This document shows, one piece after another, positions 8,560-18,339 of a stretch of 64,000 nt of DNA. Position 1 is the first letter of the stretch; each line of letters starts with the position of its first letter. A model generated the notes under the pieces. That model had not been told where the DNA came from. It was given only the letters and a program-made list of their open reading frames with translations, and did not search any database. The DNA lies in NCBI GenBank assembly GCA_029233925.1, contig JARGOX010000026.1, forward strand, positions 27,898 to 91,897, in the 5' to 3' direction. Both the position numbers and the translations under genes were made by a program. Origin of the DNA: Rhizobiaceae bacterium (lineage in GTDB: Bacteria > Pseudomonadota > Alphaproteobacteria > Rhizobiales > Rhizobiaceae).

Positions 8560-9774
8560 CTATCCAATATTCAGGATACGGCGAAAAACGTCATTTGCAA
8601 ATCCCGGTTTGTTTTGCGGATCGGTAGAATTCATGTAACCGATACAACTTTGTGCAAGCCCGAATGCCCGTCGTCGTGCCAATCGCGGTTTCCGCGCCTG
8701 TTCGCAGGCTGACAACCAGAATGGCCACCACGGCTTTACCCGCTCTTGCCAGGACCAGCTTCTGATCCTTTCGCGGTTCTCCAGGCAAAGCGCCCTATAT
8801 TCATCTTCATTGGTCAGTATGTTTTTCAGCGCCAGAGCAAAAGAGTTGGGACTTGAGTTTTTCAAAATATACCGGGATTGCAGTGGCCCGAAGAGTTCCG
8901 GAACGATGCCGACATCCGTCGAAACAACTGGCACGCCGCAGGCCATGGCCTCCAGCACCGGATTTGGCGTTCCCTCCATCGAAGATGTACAGGCCAGAAT
9001 GTCAATCTTGCGATAGAATTGCGGCATTTCATGAAACGGGATGTGTTTGACCTGTGGATCGGCAACCTGCGCAATCGCGGGTATCCCGGTATTTTTCAGA
9101 TGTTCCAGCGCAGGCGTGAAAAGACGATGATAGCCTTTGGGGTCTCCACCTTGATGTTTGCCCCACTTGCTGTTGCCCACCCAACCAACAATGGGCTGGT
9201 CGCGTTCACACGGACCCTGTTCATCCGGATAGAACAGGTCAAGGTCCACGCCATCTGTTATGACGCAGTCAGGCGGCGGAAGATGAGGCACAGATGTATA
9301 TATTTTCTGCAGCTTTTGGGACGAAACCGAATAGGCATCGATCAGATGAAAAGAGGTCGTCCGCTCGAACAGCGATTCCTGTGAAAGGTGCAGGTGGTCG
9401 TAGACTGACGTTGTCAGTGCGCGGTTGCCGATTGTCTCAACGATATCGATGAAATCGACGCCCATCTCGTGGGCTGCTGACAGCATGGTCTCAGGTCTCA
9501 AAAATTCAAAAAGGTCCTCTCGCCAGAAAAGATGAACCAGATCAATCTGTTCCGACGCAATAACTTCGAAAAGCCTTGTCAAATCACGGTTCCTGCCTGA
9601 CATCATGTAATATTTGCTGATGTCCAGATAATCAGGCGCGAATCGAATGATATTGTCGGCAATGTGGTCAAATGCCCAATTGGGTTGATCCGGGCACAAC
9701 AGAATGCGCAAAGGGCGTTTGAGAAGCGAACGGGCGCGACTGGCGGGATCTGTTGACTGCAGCTTGTCGTTCAT
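8560..9774 (-). CDS. GT4-family glycosyltransferase
   Basis: A 404-aa retaining glycosyltransferase with the GT-B fold. The nucleotide-sugar signature is EGTPNPVLEAMACGVPVVST (E-x7-E motif, residues about 280-300), after the second-domain start IVGWVGNSKWGKH. The N-terminal acceptor domain opens with LRILLCPDQPNWAFDHIADNI. It probably transfers sugar from a nucleotide donor to an envelope or exported polysaccharide. The start is uncertain between ATG 9774 and GTG 9786 (12 bases apart). It is divergent from the DUF2194 gene, with about 220 bp between them. The barrel-fusion gene lies downstream on the same strand after a gap of about 145 bp. Confidence 0.87.
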   Translation of the reverse strand: MNDKLQSTDPASRARSLLKRPLRILLCPDQPNWAFDHIADNIIRFAPDYLDISKYYMMSGRNRDLTRLFEVIASEQIDLVHLFWREDLFEFLRPETMLSAAHEMGVDFIDIVETIGNRALTTSVYDHLHLSQESLFERTTSFHLIDAYSVSSQKLQKIYTSVPHLPPPDCVITDGVDLDLFYPDEQGPCERDQPIVGWVGNSKWGKHQGGDPKGYHRLFTPALEHLKNTGIPAIAQVADPQVKHIPFHEMPQFYRKIDILACTSSMEGTPNPVLEAMACGVPVVSTDVGIVPELFGPLQSRYILKNSSPNSFALALKNILTNEDEYRALCLENRERIRSWSWQERVKPWWPFWLSACEQARKPRLARRRAFGLAQSCIGYMNSTDPQNKPGFANDVFRRILNIG

Positions 9775-9994
9775 TCTTTGCCCCACGCTCTCATCAAACG
9801 CTCAGTTGCAAATGGGCCCGGTTGTCCTTGAAAACGGTGTCTGAAGACAAGTTCAGCGGATAGGGTTAAAGTGTCCCTGAATCGGAGCCATTGGTGAAAA
9901 TGGTATAGGAGCGTTGCAATAGGCGCAAATGGCAGTTTGCGGCTGTAATGATATTCAGTATTGACCGATACGGTCAAATTGATGAGAAGTGCTC

Positions 9995-11791
9995 ATGTTC
10001 TCCAGAATTTGGGGCAGGCCCCGTCCATCCCCGGCATTGAGGCCGGATGCGTATTGTGAACAACGCATTTTGTTGCTTTATGATTCGACAGACACCTACG
10101 CTGTCAGTGCCTATGAAAACGCAGTAAAGGCGCTGGACTATGCGCGTCTGGAGTTCATGAGCCTCGATTTTTCGCACGAAGAGGAATGGCCTGACCTGAC
10201 GCGGTTCAGTTCATTGCTGCTCTGTGCAGAATACCTGTTTAATCTTGATGACCGTCAGGTGGTCGCCATTCGCAGTTACGTTGCCCAAGGCGGCGGGCTT
10301 GCCGTTATCTACCGCGGCTGGAACGTTGGTCTGGCCGATCTGCTCGGTGTTCCGGATGGGAAGGATTGGCCGACTTTTGTTGCCCTTCCAGTGGAGGCTT
10401 TGCACTTTACGACAGACATTTTTCCGGGATTTCAAGGGATTCAACTGTCTCCGGAAGACGCATCTGGCCACGAGCCTTATGATTTTGAACCGAGTTCGCA
10501 GGCACAGGTTATCGCGACCTCCGGTCATGGTCGTCCGCTGGCCTGGTTTGTGCGCTTCGGGCAGGGAAGAGTAATCTACTGGAATTCGGCAGTGCTGGCG
10601 GAAAAACCGATGCGGGGCTTGATTATCCAGTCGCTGATGTGTGTACAGCAGATGTCTGTCTTGCCAATCGCCAATGTTGCGACGATCCAGATTGACGATT
10701 TTCCACCGGCATGCGAGCCGGACTGTGCTGCCCTGGCCGTGTCGGATTATGCGGACACGCATCCCGTCACCTTCTTCCACCGTATCTGGTTGCCTGACAT
10801 GACGGCATTGGCGGAGGATTTTGGCCTGATATACACCTATCTGCCTATTTTTGACTATGCGGGTGTAGGAGAGCCACCCTTTGAATTTGACAATTGGCAC
10901 GCCCAGAAGGTCGAAATCCATGGCATGCCTGTTTCATACAAGACCCATACTGCATGGACAGTCGCCCGAACGGGTGAATTGGGATTGCACGGTTACAACC
11001 ACGACCCACTGACACTGGAATACTGGCCTGACAAAGCTGCAATGGCCAGTGCCCTGAAGGCTGTCGTTGAACACTGGAAGCTCAATGATTTCGGTCCGCT
11101 GCCCACAACCTATGTTCCGCCCAACAACATCTATGATGCTGCAGGCGCAAGGGCGATCAGTGAGGCGATTCCAGGATTGCAGGTTATTTGTGGACTTTAT
11201 CTGTCGGGTGATTTTGAATTGGGCGCAGATAGGGAATTTGGACCCGAACCATGGAACAACCGGCTTTTTTCCATGCCGCGTGCAACATGGGGATACGAGC
11301 GCACGGACAAGCAGCGATTTGCCATGGTTTCGCAAATCGCAAATATGGGCGTGTGGACACATTTCCTCCATGCCGACGATGTTTATGATACGCTGGGGAA
11401 TTATCCGCAAATGCCCTACCACCGCAATCCGGACTCCAAACCCTGGCGAGGATCAGGCACCGGTCAGGAAGACGGACTCTTTTACGCGTTCCAGGCCTGG
11501 ATGGAATTCACGCGATCAGAATTTCCGTGGCTGAATTTTGTTGAGACCAGAGCGGCTTTGCCCATCGTCAAATCGCATCTGGACAATGCCGTTGACGTGC
11601 GTTTCGCTCGAAACAGCCTCTCGCTATCGATGAAGCATCTGACCTGTTTTCAGCTTCGTTTAAACACTGGCCTGCATCTCAATCCAGCAGGCTTGTCAAA
11701 TGCCGAACTGGTCCATAGTCAAAGTTGTAACGGAAATGAACTCTATACGGTGCGTGCCATAGGGCATGAAGTGAAACTGGAAATCCTGTAA
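9995..11791 (+). CDS. DUF2194 protein, probable polysaccharide-modifying enzyme
   Basis: A 598-aa protein matching the DUF2194 pattern. The first 210 residues resemble an amidotransferase-like fold (RILLLYDSTDTYA, YVAQGGGLAVIYRG, GRVIYWNSA). The middle carries TIQIDDFPPACEPD and GELGLHGYNHDP, which resemble the Asp-Asp and H-x3-H metal motifs of NodB-type polysaccharide deacetylases. This suggests a deacetylase- or hydrolase-like role on polysaccharide, by inference only. No clear signal peptide is present. GAGAAG lies 5 bases before the chosen ATG; the ORF track begins two codons earlier at GTG. It is divergent from the GT4 glycosyltransferase and ends before a strong hairpin. Confidence 0.8.
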   Translation: MFSRIWGRPRPSPALRPDAYCEQRILLLYDSTDTYAVSAYENAVKALDYARLEFMSLDFSHEEEWPDLTRFSSLLLCAEYLFNLDDRQVVAIRSYVAQGGGLAVIYRGWNVGLADLLGVPDGKDWPTFVALPVEALHFTTDIFPGFQGIQLSPEDASGHEPYDFEPSSQAQVIATSGHGRPLAWFVRFGQGRVIYWNSAVLAEKPMRGLIIQSLMCVQQMSVLPIANVATIQIDDFPPACEPDCAALAVSDYADTHPVTFFHRIWLPDMTALAEDFGLIYTYLPIFDYAGVGEPPFEFDNWHAQKVEIHGMPVSYKTHTAWTVARTGELGLHGYNHDPLTLEYWPDKAAMASALKAVVEHWKLNDFGPLPTTYVPPNNIYDAAGARAISEAIPGLQVICGLYLSGDFELGADREFGPEPWNNRLFSMPRATWGYERTDKQRFAMVSQIANMGVWTHFLHADDVYDTLGNYPQMPYHRNPDSKPWRGSGTGQEDGLFYAFQAWMEFTRSEFPWLNFVETRAALPIVKSHLDNAVDVRFARNSLSLSMKHLTCFQLRLNTGLHLNPAGLSNAELVHSQSCNGNELYTVRAIGHEVKLEIL

Positions 11792-11898
11792 ACTACACGC
11801 AGCCCGGCCAATTGGCCTGTTTTGTTGACAGGGGTCGCATCGAAAAGAAACGGATGAATGTCGGCGAGGCATTCCCTTGTAAATTTCAAGGAAAATGG

Positions 11899-11933
11899 AA
11901 CATGTTGTCGATTGTCGCAGCCGACAACATGTT
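11899..11933. terminator. perfect 12-bp stem hairpin between convergent genes
   Basis: AACATGTTGTCG and CGACAACATGTT are exact inverted repeats around an 11-base loop, followed on the plus strand by TTTG. It lies between the DUF2194 gene (plus) and the CBS gene (minus), where a bidirectional terminator would be expected. The T-tract is short, so an operator role is not excluded. Confidence 0.6.
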
Positions 11934-11981
11934 TTGTGTCAAGTGGATTTTGTAAAGTGGTCGAAAAGGCTTCTGCTCTGA

Positions 11982-12401
11982 TCAGTATTGCGCAAGCAGA
12001 TATTTGACGAGGTCCGTTGTCGTCACGATACCGACCAGATCACCATCATTGTCCACGACCGCCAGAGAGTGGTGGCCTCCTTCGCTCAGCTTTTCAGCAG
12101 CCGATCGGATCGCGTCGTCAGCCTTGATCGTGTTCAGATCGGTCGACATGATCTTTTCGATGGAGAACTGTGAATCCAGATATTCAGCATTGGCTGCATC
12201 CGGCGTGCCATAGGCATCAAGGCTGAGCTTCATCATGTCTGAAGAACTGATCATCCCGACCAGTTTTTTGCCATTGACGACCGGAACGTGGTGAATCGGG
12301 TTTTCCGTCAGCAGCCGGTAAACCTCGCTGGGCTTCTGAGCGATATGGGCGGTCACTGTCTCAGCGGACATGATATGGGAAACGGGCTCGTTGTGTCGCA
12401 T
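11982..12401 (-). CDS. tandem CBS-domain protein
   Basis: A 139-aa protein made of two CBS motifs, residues about 10-60 (VSHIMSAETVTA to LVGMISSSDMMKL) and about 80-139 (IEKIMSTDLNTI to LVGIVTTTDLVKYLL). The pair forms a Bateman module that binds adenine nucleotides such as AMP, ATP or NADH and acts as an energy sensor, either alone or on a partner. There is no extra catalytic domain. AAGGAGTG sits 5-6 bases before the ATG (MRHNEP), which decides this start over the upstream one. No functional link to the neighbours is visible. It is divergent from the ABC transporter operon. Confidence 0.9.
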   Translation of the reverse strand: MRHNEPVSHIMSAETVTAHIAQKPSEVYRLLTENPIHHVPVVNGKKLVGMISSSDMMKLSLDAYGTPDAANAEYLDSQFSIEKIMSTDLNTIKADDAIRSAAEKLSEGGHHSLAVVDNDGDLVGIVTTTDLVKYLLAQY

Positions 12402-12881
12402 TTTCACTCCTTGGTTACCGGGTAAATCCGGAATGTGTGTATGCATAAAACGATATCTTATTCGCCAGGTCGTTGCTTGACCTGTATCAAGTTCATCCGC
12501 TGTATTGTGTTGAACGCGAAGGCAGGCGGCGTGGTTTGCGGTGGTATCGGGTGCAGACCACAGCGACTATTGACTTCCATTATGGCGCTGGCCTAAGAAT
12601 CCAGTAGAATTTTCAGGATAGGTGGACGATCACGATCTTCCTGCATTGATGATCGATGGGGAAGCTGTGGTCAAAATGTTCGTCCGCACATATCGTGACA
12701 GGCCAGTCCATTTCGAAACCGTCGCAACAAGCAGGCTGTACATGTCCTCGCGATTGTATGCGACAGGCGGTCACTGCCTGCGAGCAAGGGAAAGCAGCGG
12801 CTTCAAAATATTCGTTTCAAACTGCGACAAGAGTTCAATTCCAGCGGATATTGTTCGCGATCATTTCAACCGGAGGAAACC
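12402..12881. other. 480-bp intergenic region upstream of the ABC transporter
   Basis: I see no convincing gene here. A weak sigma70-like pair TTGACT (12570-12575) and TAAGAA (12594-12599) with an 18-bp spacer could drive the transporter. The region must also hold the divergent CBS promoter. The 87-aa ORF 12622-12885 has a GTG start, no ribosome site and no family features. Confidence 0.4.
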
Positions 12882-13895
12882 ATGACGAAAATCAACAGAA
12901 GACAAACCATTGCCCTGATGGCAGGCGTTGCCGCATCGGCGCTGATAGCTCTGCCGGCTCAGGCCAAGACAAAGATCAAGGTTGGCGCCCTGCGTTTTAC
13001 CAGCCATGCCGCAAGTTTTGTGGCGTTTGAGCGGGGTTATTTTGACGACGCCGGCCTTGAAGTCGAATTCGTCTTTTTCGATGCCGCGCAGCCCATGGCC
13101 ATCGCGGTTGCCTCCGGCGATGTCGATTATGCGGTGACGGCAATTTCGGGTGGTCTGATTTCCCTGGCTGAAAAGGGTGCTGCAAAGGTCGTTGGCGGGG
13201 CGCTATCGGAAGAAAAGGGCATTGATGGCCAGAAAATCCTGGTCTCGGACGCCGCCTTCAAATCCGGCGTCACCGACCCATCGAAGCTTGATGGCAGGTC
13301 CTTTGCCATTACTCAGGCTGGATCGTCTTTCCATTACATGGGCGCCAAGATCGCCGCCAAGGAAGGCATCACGCTGAAATTTGTACCCCTGCAGAAAACC
13401 GGTGCCATCATCGGTGCGATCAAATCCGGCCAGGTGGATGCCTGGTCCATCGTGCCGCATATTGCCAAGCCACTGGCTGCCAGCGGTGCTGTTCATATCA
13501 TCGGTGATGTTGCCGACTATGTGGATGACTACCAGGTGACCACTGTATTCACGTCAGCCGGCAATGCCGCCAATGAACGCGAACAGACGCAAGCCTTTTT
13601 GACGGCATTCTCCAGAGGCGCCGCTGACTTTAACGCGGCGCTGGTCGACAAGACGGCTGGCGATGACGGCGCGGAAGACATGGTGAAACTGGTTCACAAA
13701 TATGTCTATGCAGACCGTCCTTACGAGAAGGCCGCGCCAAGCATCATCAATGGCGCCATGCGCATCAATGCCGATGCCGCGATGAATGTGGCGTCGATCA
13801 AGGATCAGCTGGACTGGTTCAAGGCAGAAGACCTGGTCAAGGATACGATTACCTATGACACCCTGGTCGATGGGTCTTACGTCAAAGCCAAGTAA
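12882..13895 (+). CDS. ABC transporter substrate-binding protein (NMT1/SsuA type)
   Basis: A 337-aa periplasmic binding protein. The N-terminus has RRQTIALMAGVAASALIAL followed by LPAQA-KT, a signal peptide that may be Tat-like because of the RR pair. The mature part reads as the NMT1/SsuA family (VGALRFTSHAASFVAFERGYF, GDVDYAVTAISGG, KTGAIIGAIKSGQVDAW), whose members bind sulfonates, pyrimidine precursors or similar small anions. The ligand is not readable. CGGAGG lies 6-7 bases before the ATG. It heads an operon with an ATPase and a permease. The hut genes follow convergently, so a histidine-related ligand is possible but unproven. Confidence 0.88.
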   Translation: MTKINRRQTIALMAGVAASALIALPAQAKTKIKVGALRFTSHAASFVAFERGYFDDAGLEVEFVFFDAAQPMAIAVASGDVDYAVTAISGGLISLAEKGAAKVVGGALSEEKGIDGQKILVSDAAFKSGVTDPSKLDGRSFAITQAGSSFHYMGAKIAAKEGITLKFVPLQKTGAIIGAIKSGQVDAWSIVPHIAKPLAASGAVHIIGDVADYVDDYQVTTVFTSAGNAANEREQTQAFLTAFSRGAADFNAALVDKTAGDDGAEDMVKLVHKYVYADRPYEKAAPSIINGAMRINADAAMNVASIKDQLDWFKAEDLVKDTITYDTLVDGSYVKAK

Positions 13896-13903
13896 TCTGT
13901 GCA

Positions 13904-13925
13904 GGGCAGGCGGTCTCGCCTGCCC
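13904..13925 (+). terminator. intercistronic hairpin after the binding-protein gene
   Basis: GGGCAGGCG-GTCT-CGCCTGCCC is a perfect 9-bp GC-rich stem with a 4-base loop, followed by a pyrimidine stretch TTCTTCT. It sits between the binding-protein and ATPase genes. Such hairpins usually cause partial termination or protect the upstream mRNA, giving more binding protein than transporter. Confidence 0.65.
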
Positions 13926-13960
13926 TTCTTCTACTTCAGCAGAAAATCAGCGGAACCGGC

Positions 13961-14728
13961 ATGGACCTGCGTCTTGAGAATATCGGTCACTCCTATGGAG
14001 ACATGGAGGTCATGCAGGGAATGGACCTTGAGATTCCGGCTGGAAAGATCGTCTGCATCGTTGGACCATCGGGATGCGGAAAATCAACGTTATTGCGGCT
14101 GATAGGCGGCCTTGAGCAGCCGACCACGGGCCGTGTTCTGCAGATCGGCGAGCCCCCGGTGGAAAGCCTCAATCCGCTTACTTTCGTTTTTCAGGACTTT
14201 GCACTGCTGCCATGGCGCACGGTTGAGGGCAATATCAGCCTGGTGCTCGAGGATCATGGCATTCGCGGCAAACAGGCCGATGCCATCATTTCCGGTGTGC
14301 TTGCCAGAACCAAGCTGACCGAATTTCGCAAGGCCCTGCCCAAACAATTGTCCGGTGGCATGAAACAGCGTGTCGCGATCTCCAGAGCTCTGGCGGTCAA
14401 TCCTGCCGTCATGCTGATGGATGAGCCGCTGTCAGCCCTCGACAGCCAGACCCGCGAATTGCTGATGGATGATCTTGTCAGCCTTTGGACCCGCGAACCC
14501 TTTACCGCCGTCTATGTGACCCACAATCTTCATGAGGCCGTCAGGCTTGGTCACTTCATTGTGGTTTTGTCCCGGCGACCCGGACGCATCCGCGAAGTGG
14601 TCGCCGTCGACAAGCCGCTTGCCGAACGGGAACTCGGCGACGTCGACCTGGAACAGACACAAAAGTATTTGTGGAACCTGATGCGCGAAGAGGCTCTGGC
14701 TGCCGACAAGGAGCTGATCAATGTCTGA
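13961..14728 (+). CDS. ABC transporter ATP-binding protein (SsuB/TauB type)
   Basis: A 255-aa nucleotide-binding subunit. It shows Walker A GPSGCGKST (residues about 34-42), a Q-loop FVFQDFALLPWR, signature LSGGMKQR, Walker B VMLMDEPLSALD and the switch His in YVTHNLHEAVRLG. The best fit is the nitrate/sulfonate/taurine import family. The gene starts 65 bp after the binding-protein gene across a hairpin, and its last 8 bp overlap the permease gene, so the three form one import system. Confidence 0.93.
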   Translation: MDLRLENIGHSYGDMEVMQGMDLEIPAGKIVCIVGPSGCGKSTLLRLIGGLEQPTTGRVLQIGEPPVESLNPLTFVFQDFALLPWRTVEGNISLVLEDHGIRGKQADAIISGVLARTKLTEFRKALPKQLSGGMKQRVAISRALAVNPAVMLMDEPLSALDSQTRELLMDDLVSLWTREPFTAVYVTHNLHEAVRLGHFIVVLSRRPGRIREVVAVDKPLAERELGDVDLEQTQKYLWNLMREEALAADKELINV

Positions 14729-15530
14729 CAGTGTGCAAGCCAAGCAGACAAAATCGGTCGCCTTTCGTGGCGGCGGCTTTTCACCCATACACATCAAATG
14801 GGTTGGCCTGTCGGTTTTTGTCACGCTGATACTGGTTCTGGAGGCGGGCACCCGTTCCGGTTTCATTTCCAACCTGACCATGCCGCGTCCCTCCGACGTC
14901 GGCTGGACCTTTGTCGAACTGTGGACGAGCGGCCTGTTGTGGAAACACGTCCTGCCCTCCGTTTCGCGGCTGCTCGTCGGCGCCACCCTCGGTGCATCGC
15001 TGGGCATCGGCGTCGGGATATTGATCGGTCTTTTCTCCTATATTCGTGCCGGGCTGGTGCCACTGATCTCCGCCATTTTCCCCGTTCCTAAAATCGCCCT
15101 TCTGCCGCTTTTTGTCATCTGGTTCGGCATCGATGAAACCTCCAAATATGCCTTGATCGCCTTTGGCACATTCACACCCACCGTGGTCTCCACCTTCGGC
15201 GCTGTCGACAATGTCGACCGCTCACTGATCCGCATGGGGCAGAGTTTTTCCCTTTCATGGTTTTCCATTGTCACCAAGATTGTGCTGCCAGGCGCCATGC
15301 CCGGCATCCTGTCTGGGCTGCGTGTATCACTGGCAATTGCCATTATCCTGCTGGTCGCCGCGGAAATGCTGGGCGCGGAATACGGCATCGGCGCCTATAT
15401 ATTGCAGGCCGGTTCCCTCTATGATCTGGAGCGCCTGTTTGCCGGCGTTGTCATACTGTCCGTCATGGGCGTGACCGTCAGCGCCGTGATCGGCTTCTTC
15501 GAAAAGCGTTTGCTTGGATGGCGGTCGTAG
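14721..15530 (+). CDS. ABC transporter permease (SsuC/TauC type)
   Basis: A 269-aa integral membrane protein with about six hydrophobic helices. The cytoplasmic coupling segment around residues 175-195 (LVIRMGQSF region through IVLPGAMPGILSGLRVSLA) is the EAA-loop of binding-protein-dependent permeases. It overlaps the ATPase gene by 8 bp and completes the importer with the NMT1-like binding protein. It is the last gene of the operon; the next gene, hutU, points the other way. Confidence 0.92.
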   Translation: MSDSVQAKQTKSVAFRGGGFSPIHIKWVGLSVFVTLILVLEAGTRSGFISNLTMPRPSDVGWTFVELWTSGLLWKHVLPSVSRLLVGATLGASLGIGVGILIGLFSYIRAGLVPLISAIFPVPKIALLPLFVIWFGIDETSKYALIAFGTFTPTVVSTFGAVDNVDRSLIRMGQSFSLSWFSIVTKIVLPGAMPGILSGLRVSLAIAIILLVAAEMLGAEYGIGAYILQAGSLYDLERLFAGVVILSVMGVTVSAVIGFFEKRLLGWRS

Positions 15531-15832
15531 CCGGATCGCTGCGCAAGTCGAGCGGATTTCGGGGCAAGAAATGCGGTAAATTCAAGGGGATGGATGCTCT
15601 TGTTGATTCACCCAAATGGGCAGGGCTTCGGAAACTCAACCCGTCATGCCACAAATCAATGTAACAACAACCGGATAGATTGAAATTCGGACTCATTTTC
15701 CCGGAAATGACTTCCGGCCTGACATGCCCGAAATCACGCCAGTCAAATGCAACCATAAGATTCTGAAATCAACCCTTTGCAACGGTTTCCTGAATCAGAA
15801 TGGCAACCGCTTTTGAGGGATGAACCAGCCCG
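15531..15832. other. 302-bp gap between the ABC permease and hutU
   Basis: This lies between convergent genes. I find no ORF with family features and no strong T-tailed hairpin. The short ORFs here are shadows. Confidence 0.4.
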
Positions 15833-17506
15833 TCAATTGCCCAGAATGCCGGGCAGGCGCAGGTTGTTTTCGCGGGCGCAATCCAGCGCGATCTCATAGC
15901 CAGCATCCGCGTGGCGCATGACACCGGAGGCCGGATCGTTCCACAGAACGCGAGCGATGCGCGCGGCGGCGGCATCTGTTCCGTCGCAGCAGATGACCAT
16001 GCCGGCATGTTGCGAAAAGCCCATCCCGACACCGCCGCCATGGTGCAGGCTGACCCATGTGGCGCCCGATGCACAATTGAGCATGGCGTTGAGCAAGGGC
16101 CAGTCGGACACGGCGTCCGAACCATCTTTCATCGCCTCGGTTTCGCGGTTGGGGGACGCGACCGAACCTGAATCGAGATGATCGCGGCCAATTACCACCG
16201 GCGCTGACAACTCTCCGGTTCTGACCATTTCATTGAAGGCGAGACCCAGCTTGTCACGCTGGCCGAGACCCACCCAGCATATGCGGGATGGCAGTCCCTG
16301 AAAGGAAATGCGTTCGCGGGCCATATCGAGCCAATTGTGCAGGTGGGGATCGTCCGGGATCAGTTCCTTGACCTTGCAATCGGTCTTGTAGATATCCTCC
16401 GGATCGCCGGAAAGGGCGGCCCAGCGGAAAGGGCCGACGCCGCGGCAAAACAGCGGCCTTATATAGGCGGGAACAAAACCTGGAAAGACAAAGGCCTCTT
16501 CAAGTCCTTCATCCCGTGCGACCTGACGGATATTGTTGCCGTAGTCAAAGGTCGGAATGCCCGCCTTGTGAAAGGCGACCATCGCCGCCACGTGAATTTT
16601 CATCGAGGCCCTCGCGGCCTTTTCCACCGATTTGGGATCGCTCTCGCGGCTGGCTGTCCACTGCGCCAGGGACCAGCCCTGCGGAAGGTAACCATTGACC
16701 GGATCATGGGCGGAGGTCTGGTCGGTGACCATGTCAGGTCTGACGCCCTTTCGAACCAGTTCGGGAAGGACATCGGCGGCATTGCCCAGAAGACCGACAG
16801 ATTTGGCTTCGCCTGCTTTCGTCCAGCGCGCGACCATCGCCAGTGCGTCATTGAGGCTTTCGGTCTTTTCATCGACATAGCCGGTGCGCAGCCGCATATC
16901 GATCCGTTCCGGATCACATTCAACCGCAAGGCAGCAGGCTCCGGCCATGGTTGCCGCCAGGGGCTGGGCGCCGCCCATGCCGCCAAGGCCGCCGGTCAGG
17001 ATCCATTTGCCGGTGAGGTTGCCGCCATAGTGCTGACGGCCCGCTTCCACAAAGGTTTCATAGGTGCCCTGCACAATGCCCTGACTGCCGATATAGATCC
17101 ATGACCCGGCGGTCATCTGGCCATACATCATCAGGCCTCTTCTATCGAGCTCGTTGAAATGGTCCCAATTGGCCCAATGGGGCACGAGGTTGGAATTGGC
17201 GATCAGCACACGCGGCGCGTCCGCATGGGTCCTGAAGATGCCGACCGGCTTTCCCGATTGCACCAGCAGGGTTTCATTGTCTTCCAGCGATTTCAAGCTG
17301 GCGACAATCTGGTCAAAGGCCTCCCAATTGCGTGCAGCCCGGCCGATGCCGCCATAGACGATCAATTCATGGGGATTTTCCGCCACGTCCGGATGCAGAT
17401 TGTTCATCAGCATGCGCAGCGGCGCCTCGGTCAGCCAGGATTTGGCATTCAGTTCGCTGCCTGTGGGCGGGTAAATATCGCGGGTGTTGTGCCGAGGGTT
17501 TGTCAT
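15833..17506 (-). CDS. hutU: urocanate hydratase
   Basis: A 557-aa protein of the usual length for HutU, which converts urocanate to 4-imidazolone-5-propanoate using tightly bound NAD. Typical segments are visible: [33 protein letters not shown] with a Gly-rich NAD site, and [15 protein letters not shown] with the active-site Cys region. The start is ATG 17506, which overlaps the hutG stop as ATGA, instead of the upstream ORF-track start. It is the last gene of the translationally coupled hutI-hutH-hutG-hutU operon and catalyses step 2 of histidine breakdown. Confidence 0.97.
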   Translation of the reverse strand: MTNPRHNTRDIYPPTGSELNAKSWLTEAPLRMLMNNLHPDVAENPHELIVYGGIGRAARNWEAFDQIVASLKSLEDNETLLVQSGKPVGIFRTHADAPRVLIANSNLVPHWANWDHFNELDRRGLMMYGQMTAGSWIYIGSQGIVQGTYETFVEAGRQHYGGNLTGKWILTGGLGGMGGAQPLAATMAGACCLAVECDPERIDMRLRTGYVDEKTESLNDALAMVARWTKAGEAKSVGLLGNAADVLPELVRKGVRPDMVTDQTSAHDPVNGYLPQGWSLAQWTASRESDPKSVEKAARASMKIHVAAMVAFHKAGIPTFDYGNNIRQVARDEGLEEAFVFPGFVPAYIRPLFCRGVGPFRWAALSGDPEDIYKTDCKVKELIPDDPHLHNWLDMARERISFQGLPSRICWVGLGQRDKLGLAFNEMVRTGELSAPVVIGRDHLDSGSVASPNRETEAMKDGSDAVSDWPLLNAMLNCASGATWVSLHHGGGVGMGFSQHAGMVICCDGTDAAAARIARVLWNDPASGVMRHADAGYEIALDCARENNLRLPGILGN

Positions 17507-18339
17507 GATCTGTGAGCCTTTGGCGTTTCGGGCTGTTTCTGTAGCACCTGATCCAGTGCCCATCGCTCGATCGACACAAGGATATCGGACAGATGCCGCT
17601 GCAGTTTTTTTGCCTTTGCGGCATCGAGTTCAAACGGATGGGTTTCGCTGGCCAGATGGGATTTTTGCGTCAGTTCCATCTGGATTGCATGCACGCCTCG
17701 CTCCGGTTTGCCGTAGTGACGGGTTGTCCATCCGCCCTTGAAGCGACCATTCACCACAAGGCTGTAACCCTCTGCCGCGCGGCAGATCCGGGCGACGATG
17801 TCCTCCAGCGCCGGGGCGCAGGTCGTGCTGTCATTGGTGCCGATATTGAAATCGGGCAGGGTGCCTTCAAACAGAAAAGGTGCGACGGAGCGGATCGAAT
17901 GGCAATCATAGAGGATGGCAATGCCATGCAGGTCGCGCACCCGTTCAATTTCTGCGGCCAGGGCTGCATGATAGGGCGCGTGAAAGGCAGCGCGGCGCGC
18001 CTCTATTTCTGCGGCGTCAGGTTCCATGCGAACACGATAGAGCGGCCTGTTGTCGAAATCCGTCAGCGGGCACAGCGACGTCGTATTCTGGCCCGGATAA
18101 AGGCTTTTGCCCGATGGGTCCCTGTTGGCATCAATGACGGTTCGATGAAATGTAGCGCGCACCGTCGTCACTTCGGGCAGCAGGCCCCGATAGAGATCAT
18201 GGATATGCCAGTCCGTATCGGTCAGCGCTTTGCCTGTCTCGTTGAGCCGCACAAAAATGGCTTCAGGCACATCAAGGCCCGTATGGGGCAAGCCCAGAAT
18301 GACGGGACTGTCGCCGCGCGCAATCTCTACCGGGTTCAT
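17503..18339 (-). CDS. hutG: N-formylglutamate deformylase
   Basis: A 278-aa N-formylglutamate amidohydrolase, which releases formate and glutamate in the last step of the five-step histidine pathway. Family features include [14 protein letters not shown] near the N-terminus, [26 protein letters not shown] and the late [20 protein letters not shown]. Its ATG overlaps the hutH stop and its stop overlaps the hutU start, both as ATGA, so translation is coupled. With hutF nearby, formiminoglutamate goes to N-formylglutamate and then glutamate. Confidence 0.96.
   Translation of the reverse strand: MNPVEIARGDSPVILGLPHTGLDVPEAIFVRLNETGKALTDTDWHIHDLYRGLLPEVTTVRATFHRTVIDANRDPSGKSLYPGQNTTSLCPLTDFDNRPLYRVRMEPDAAEIEARRAAFHAPYHAALAAEIERVRDLHGIAILYDCHSIRSVAPFLFEGTLPDFNIGTNDSTTCAPALEDIVARICRAAEGYSLVVNGRFKGGWTTRHYGKPERGVHAIQMELTQKSHLASETHPFELDAAKAKKLQRHLSDILVSIERWALDQVLQKQPETPKAHRS

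Noticed and set aside
12622-12885. 87-aa plus-strand ORF before the ABC binding-protein gene
   Set aside because: GTG start, no ribosome site, no family pattern, and its end overlaps the real start of the binding protein.
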